Shown here piece by piece: positions 5,678-8,403 of a stretch of DNA of 8,403 nt. The stretch is taken from positions 1 through 8,403 of the forward strand of contig JASLBJ010000224.1 in assembly GCA_030146725.1 (NCBI GenBank), in the 5' to 3' direction. The translations under genes were made by a program, and so were the position numbers. The notes beneath the pieces were generated by a model that did no database searches, was not told the DNA's origin, and saw only the letters and a program-made list of their open reading frames with translations. How positions within the stretch are numbered: the stretch's first letter is position 1; every line of letters starts with the position of its first letter. The stretch comes from Sphingomicrobium sp. (GTDB lineage: Bacteria > Pseudomonadota > Alphaproteobacteria > Sphingomonadales > Sphingomonadaceae).

Positions 5678-7319
5678 TCGTCATCTGATTGCTGATCTGC
5701 TCGACGTCGGTCTTGCAGTGCAGGAGGCGGATGCCGCGCTGACCGAGGGCGCGGTCGAGGGCCGGGGCAAAGTCTTCGGTGCGGTCGACGGCTTCGGCCC
5801 AGCCGCCATAGGCCCGGGCGAGGGCGGCGAAATCTGGGTTCCTGAGGCCGGTGCCGCTGATGCGCTCGGGGTAGTCGCGCTCCTGGTGCATGCGGATCGT
5901 GCCGTAGCTTTCGTTGTCGACGAGGATGACGAGCAGGTCCGCCTCGTACTGCGCGGCGGTTGCGAGTTCCTGGCCGTTCATCAGGAAGTCGCCGTCGCCG
6001 GCGACGCACACCACCGGGCGGTCGCGGAAGCGGATGGCTGCGGCAACGGCTGCGGGGAGGCCGTAGCCCATCGTGCCGCTGGTCGGTGCAAGCTGCGTCG
6101 GGGCGGGGCCGTAGCGCCAGTAGCGGTGCCACCAGCCCGAGAAATTGCCGGCGCCGTTGCAGATGATGGTGTTGGCGGGGAGCCGCTCCCGCATTGTGGC
6201 GACGCATGGGCCGAGGTCGAGGGTGACACTTTCGCGCGGTTGCGGCTGCGACCAGTCGAGCCAGTCGCGGTGGGCTTCCTCGCCGGCCGAGAAGCGGACG
6301 AGTTCGGGCTCGTGCCAGCCGGCGACGATTTCGGCGAACTCGCCCATGTCGCAGCAGATCGGCAGGTCGGCATGATAGACTCGGCCGAGTTCGGTCGGGT
6401 CGGGATGGACGTGGACGAGGGTTTGGCCGGGGTGGTCGGGGGTGATCAGCTTGTAGCCGTCAGTGGTGCTCTCGCCGAGGCGCGCGCCGACGGCGAGGAT
6501 CAGGTCGGCGTCACGGATGCGCTGCTGGAGCTTGGGATTGGGGCCGTAGCCGAGCTGGCCGGCATAGACTCCGCAAGCATTGTCGACCGCATCCTGGCGG
6601 CGAAAGGCGGCCGCGACGGGAATTCCGTGGCGGTGGGCGAAGGTCGCGAAGTAGTGCGCGGCGCGCGGGCTCCAGTCGGCGCCGCCGACGATGGCGACCG
6701 GTGCGCAGGCGTCCTTGAGCAGCTCGAACAAAGCGGCGATGGCGCCGGGATCGGGGGCTTCGGCAACGGGGGGCACGGGCGGGCGGTCAGGCGCTTCGAC
6801 CTCGTCGCGGAGCATGTCTTCGGGCAGCGCGAGGACGACCGGGCCGGGGCGGCCGGCGGTGGCGACGCGGTATGCGCGGGCGATATATTCGGGGATCCGG
6901 CGGGCGTCGTCGATGCGGGCGGACCATTTGGCGAGCGGCGCGAAAAAGGCCGGCAGGTCGACTTCCTGGAAGCCCTCGCGGTCGCGGTCGGAGCGGTCGA
7001 GATCGCCGACGAACAGGATCATCGGAGTCGAGTCCTGGAAAGCAACATGGACGCCCCCGCTGGCGTTGGCCGCGCCCGGTCCGCGAGTGACGAAGGCAAC
7101 GCCCGGACGGCCGGTCATCTTGCCGTCGGCGTCGGCCATGTAGGCGACCCCGCCTTCCTGCCGGCAGACGATGGTTTCGATTGCGGGCGTATCATGGAGC
7201 GCATCGAGGACGGCGAGGAACGACTCGCCGGGGACGGTGAAAATGCGGTCGCAGCCCTGGATGCGAAGCTGGTCGACGAGGATGCGCCCGCCTGTCCTGG
7301 CGCCGGTGCGTGTGGTCAT
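5652..7319 (-). CDS. Thiamine-diphosphate-dependent enzyme, acetolactate-synthase-like superfamily
   Basis: This is a 555-residue three-domain ThDP enzyme. The N-terminal PYR domain (about 8-170) has IFTVPGESFLAVLDAL and the catalytic glutamate Glu55 in CRQEGGVAY. The middle domain spans about 190-345, with DLILAVGARLGESTTDGY (272-289). The C-terminal PP domain has the Mg-ThDP motif from GDGDFLMNGQ (441-450) to VDNESYGT (467-474), with the expected spacing between GDG and N. The middle domain lacks the RFDD-type sequence of true FAD-dependent acetolactate synthases, and no small regulatory subunit follows, so the substrate cannot be named; a decarboxylase or carboligase activity on a 2-oxo acid is likely. 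The ATG at 7319 fits the start of the homologous core; ATG 7355 would add 12 residues. No clear ribosome binding site precedes either. Confidence 0.87.
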   Translation of the reverse strand: MTTRTGARTGGRILVDQLRIQGCDRIFTVPGESFLAVLDALHDTPAIETIVCRQEGGVAYMADADGKMTGRPGVAFVTRGPGAANASGGVHVAFQDSTPMILFVGDLDRSDRDREGFQEVDLPAFFAPLAKWSARIDDARRIPEYIARAYRVATAGRPGPVVLALPEDMLRDEVEAPDRPPVPPVAEAPDPGAIAALFELLKDACAPVAIVGGADWSPRAAHYFATFAHRHGIPVAAAFRRQDAVDNACGVYAGQLGYGPNPKLQQRIRDADLILAVGARLGESTTDGYKLITPDHPGQTLVHVHPDPTELGRVYHADLPICCDMGEFAEIVAGWHEPELVRFSAGEEAHRDWLDWSQPQPRESVTLDLGPCVATMRERLPANTIICNGAGNFSGWWHRYWRYGPAPTQLAPTSGTMGYGLPAAVAAAIRFRDRPVVCVAGDGDFLMNGQELATAAQYEADLLVILVDNESYGTIRMHQERDYPERISGTGLRNPDFAALARAYGGWAEAVDRTEDFAPALDRALGQRGIRLLHCKTDVEQISNQMTISRLRQRG

Positions 7320-7332
7320 GCGCACGCGTCTA

Positions 7333-7353
7333 GACGGCAGCGCGCGCTGCGTC
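7333..7353. repeat. GC-rich palindrome before the ThDP-enzyme gene
   Basis: GCAGCGCGCGCTGC (7337-7350) is a perfect 14-base palindrome. It extends to GAC...GTC if one unpaired G at 7336 is allowed. An overlapping eight-base palindrome, GTCTAGAC, covers 7328-7335. The element lies in the 82-base gap between the antiporter stop and the ATG at 7319. It has no following T run, so it is not a standard terminator. It could be an operator or an mRNA hairpin; nothing decides which. Confidence 0.4.
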
Positions 7354-7401
7354 ATCCACGATGAGGGGTTGTAAGGTCTGCTTTGGGTGGGAAGCGGGCG
7401 T

Positions 7402-8403
7402 TCACGGCACGATGGTGGTGAACAGATAGACGGCGAAAATAACGAGGTGCACTGCGCCCTGGAGAACCGTGGTTCGGCCGGTTCCAAGTGTCAGGGTGGA
7501 TACGACTAGCGTGAGGAACAGCAGCACTGTGCTCTTCGTGTCGAGGCCCAATGCGATCGGAAATGCCGCAAACATCGACAAGGCCGCTACGGCCGGAATT
7601 GTCAGCCCGATTGTCGCCAGCGCCGATCCCAGCCCTAAATTGAGGCTGGTCTGAAGCCGATTGGCCAGAGCTGCCCGGAGAGCTGCGATGCTTTCAGGGA
7701 GAAGCACCATTGCAGCGATGATCACACCGACGATCGCGATCGGAGCGCCGGTTGCGGAGACGGCAGCCTCGATCGGCGGTGCGAGCGTTTTCGCCAGAAG
7801 CACAACCGTTCCCAGGCACGCGATCAGAAGAATCAAAGAGATCGACGTGTCGCGACCCGTTGGCGGATCGGCATGCACGTCGAAATCTGATGCCACCGAT
7901 CTGTCGGGCAGAAAGTAATCGCGATGCCGGACGGTCTGCACTGCAACGAACGTCACGTACAGGAGGAAGGATACGACGGCGACGAAACCTAGCTGAGATG
8001 GCGCATATACCGGTCCCGGCTCGCTGACCGTGAAGTTCGGCAGGACGAGCGTCAAGGTGGTGAGAGCGCAGATCGTGGCCAGTGACGCGCTTACGCCAGT
8101 CTGCTGGAAGGTCTGCTCCTTGTGGCGGAGGGCCCCGACCAGGATGCAGATGCCGACCAGGCCGTTGAGAATGATCATCACTGCTGCGAACACTGTATCG
8201 CGCGCCAGGGTGGCCGCACTTTCGCCGCCGGCCGACATGAGGGTGATGATCAGGCCGAGCTCAATCACGGTAACGGCAACTGCCAGCAGAAATGTCCCGA
8301 ACGGTTCGCCCACGCGGTGAGCAACCAGCTCGGCATGATGAACGGCGGCGAGGACGGTACCGATCAGCGCGACACCAAGAAGCAGGGCAGAGAGAGGACC
8401 GCG
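7402..8403 (-). CDS. chaA: Ca2+(Na+)/H+ antiporter, ChaA type (partial, N-terminus beyond the right edge)
   Basis: This is an inner-membrane cation/proton exchanger of the CaCA superfamily, closest in motif content to ChaA. The 333 visible residues are open at the right edge; the frame continues upstream of the GTG at 8313 without a stop, so that codon is not the start. Hydrophobic segments alternate with short loops throughout. The two exchanger repeats are visible: HHAELVAHRVGEPFGTFLL with VTVIELGLI (glutamate at visible residue 48), and VLLPESIAAL (glutamate about 237) followed by NLGLGSALATIGLTIP. NGLVGICILVGALRHKEQ and LATICALTTLTLVLPNFT are also typical. A polar loop (about 158-186) separates the halves. 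Base composition is lower in G+C than in the adjacent ThDP gene. It lies upstream of that gene on the same strand, 82 bases from its start; cotranscription is possible but unproven. Confidence 0.87.
   Translation of the reverse strand, partial: RGPLSALLLGVALIGTVLAAVHHAELVAHRVGEPFGTFLLAVAVTVIELGLIITLMSAGGESAATLARDTVFAAVMIILNGLVGICILVGALRHKEQTFQQTGVSASLATICALTTLTLVLPNFTVSEPGPVYAPSQLGFVAVVSFLLYVTFVAVQTVRHRDYFLPDRSVASDFDVHADPPTGRDTSISLILLIACLGTVVLLAKTLAPPIEAAVSATGAPIAIVGVIIAAMVLLPESIAALRAALANRLQTSLNLGLGSALATIGLTIPAVAALSMFAAFPIALGLDTKSTVLLFLTLVVSTLTLGTGRTTVLQGAVHLVIFAVYLFTTIVP

Noticed and set aside
1456..7319. A functional link between thiSG (thiamine synthesis) and the ThDP enzyme gene in the same window.
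   Set aside because: They are on opposite strands, separated by unrelated genes, and many unrelated enzymes use this cofactor.
5718..7364. A 548-codon open frame on the plus strand opposite the ThDP enzyme gene.
   Set aside because: The product is a Gly/Ala/Asp/Glu-rich shadow with no domain, while the minus strand encodes a complete ThDP enzyme.

Overview
The window reads as ordinary chromosome from a GC-rich alphaproteobacterium, most likely a sphingomonad. This is inferred from the aroQ-accB-accC order, the residues visible in AccC and AroQ, and strong G/C preference at third codon positions. No phage, transposon, CRISPR, rRNA or tRNA sequence was found. Genes are tightly packed, and the longest gene-free stretch is about 95 bases.

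Left part (1-2470). Two gene sets diverge from a 39-base gap. On the minus strand, aroQ (type II 3-dehydroquinase, shikimate pathway), accB (biotin carrier) and accC (biotin carboxylase, cut by the left edge) form a compact operon with 10- and 5-base gaps. AccB and AccC work together in the first half of the acetyl-CoA carboxylase reaction, so the operon joins aromatic and fatty-acid precursor synthesis. On the plus strand, thiS and thiG encode the sulfur carrier and the synthase that build the thiazole ring of thiamine. The GC-rich glycine codons ending thiS also supply the ribosome binding site of thiG.

Middle (2525-5609). Three plus-strand genes follow. The first is a predicted secreted lipoprotein of the DUF4038/apiosidase-like glycosidase family with a C-terminal Collagen_bind_2-type domain. 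The second is a cytoplasmic erythromycin-esterase superfamily protein whose ribosome binding site lies in one arm of a perfect short hairpin. The third is a small unrecognised 69-residue protein whose end has been rewritten by a 23-base tandem duplication.

Right part (5652-8403). On the minus strand are a ThDP-dependent enzyme of the acetolactate-synthase-like superfamily, which ends in a probable intrinsic terminator, and the upstream ChaA-type cation/proton antiporter, which is cut by the right edge. The antiporter gene is visibly less GC-rich than its neighbours.

I did not find a convincing new multi-gene system. The observations most worth a second look are the hairpin over the esterase ribosome binding site, the duplication that altered a small gene's C-terminus, and the two specialised enzymes (glycosidase and ThDP enzyme) standing without pathway partners.
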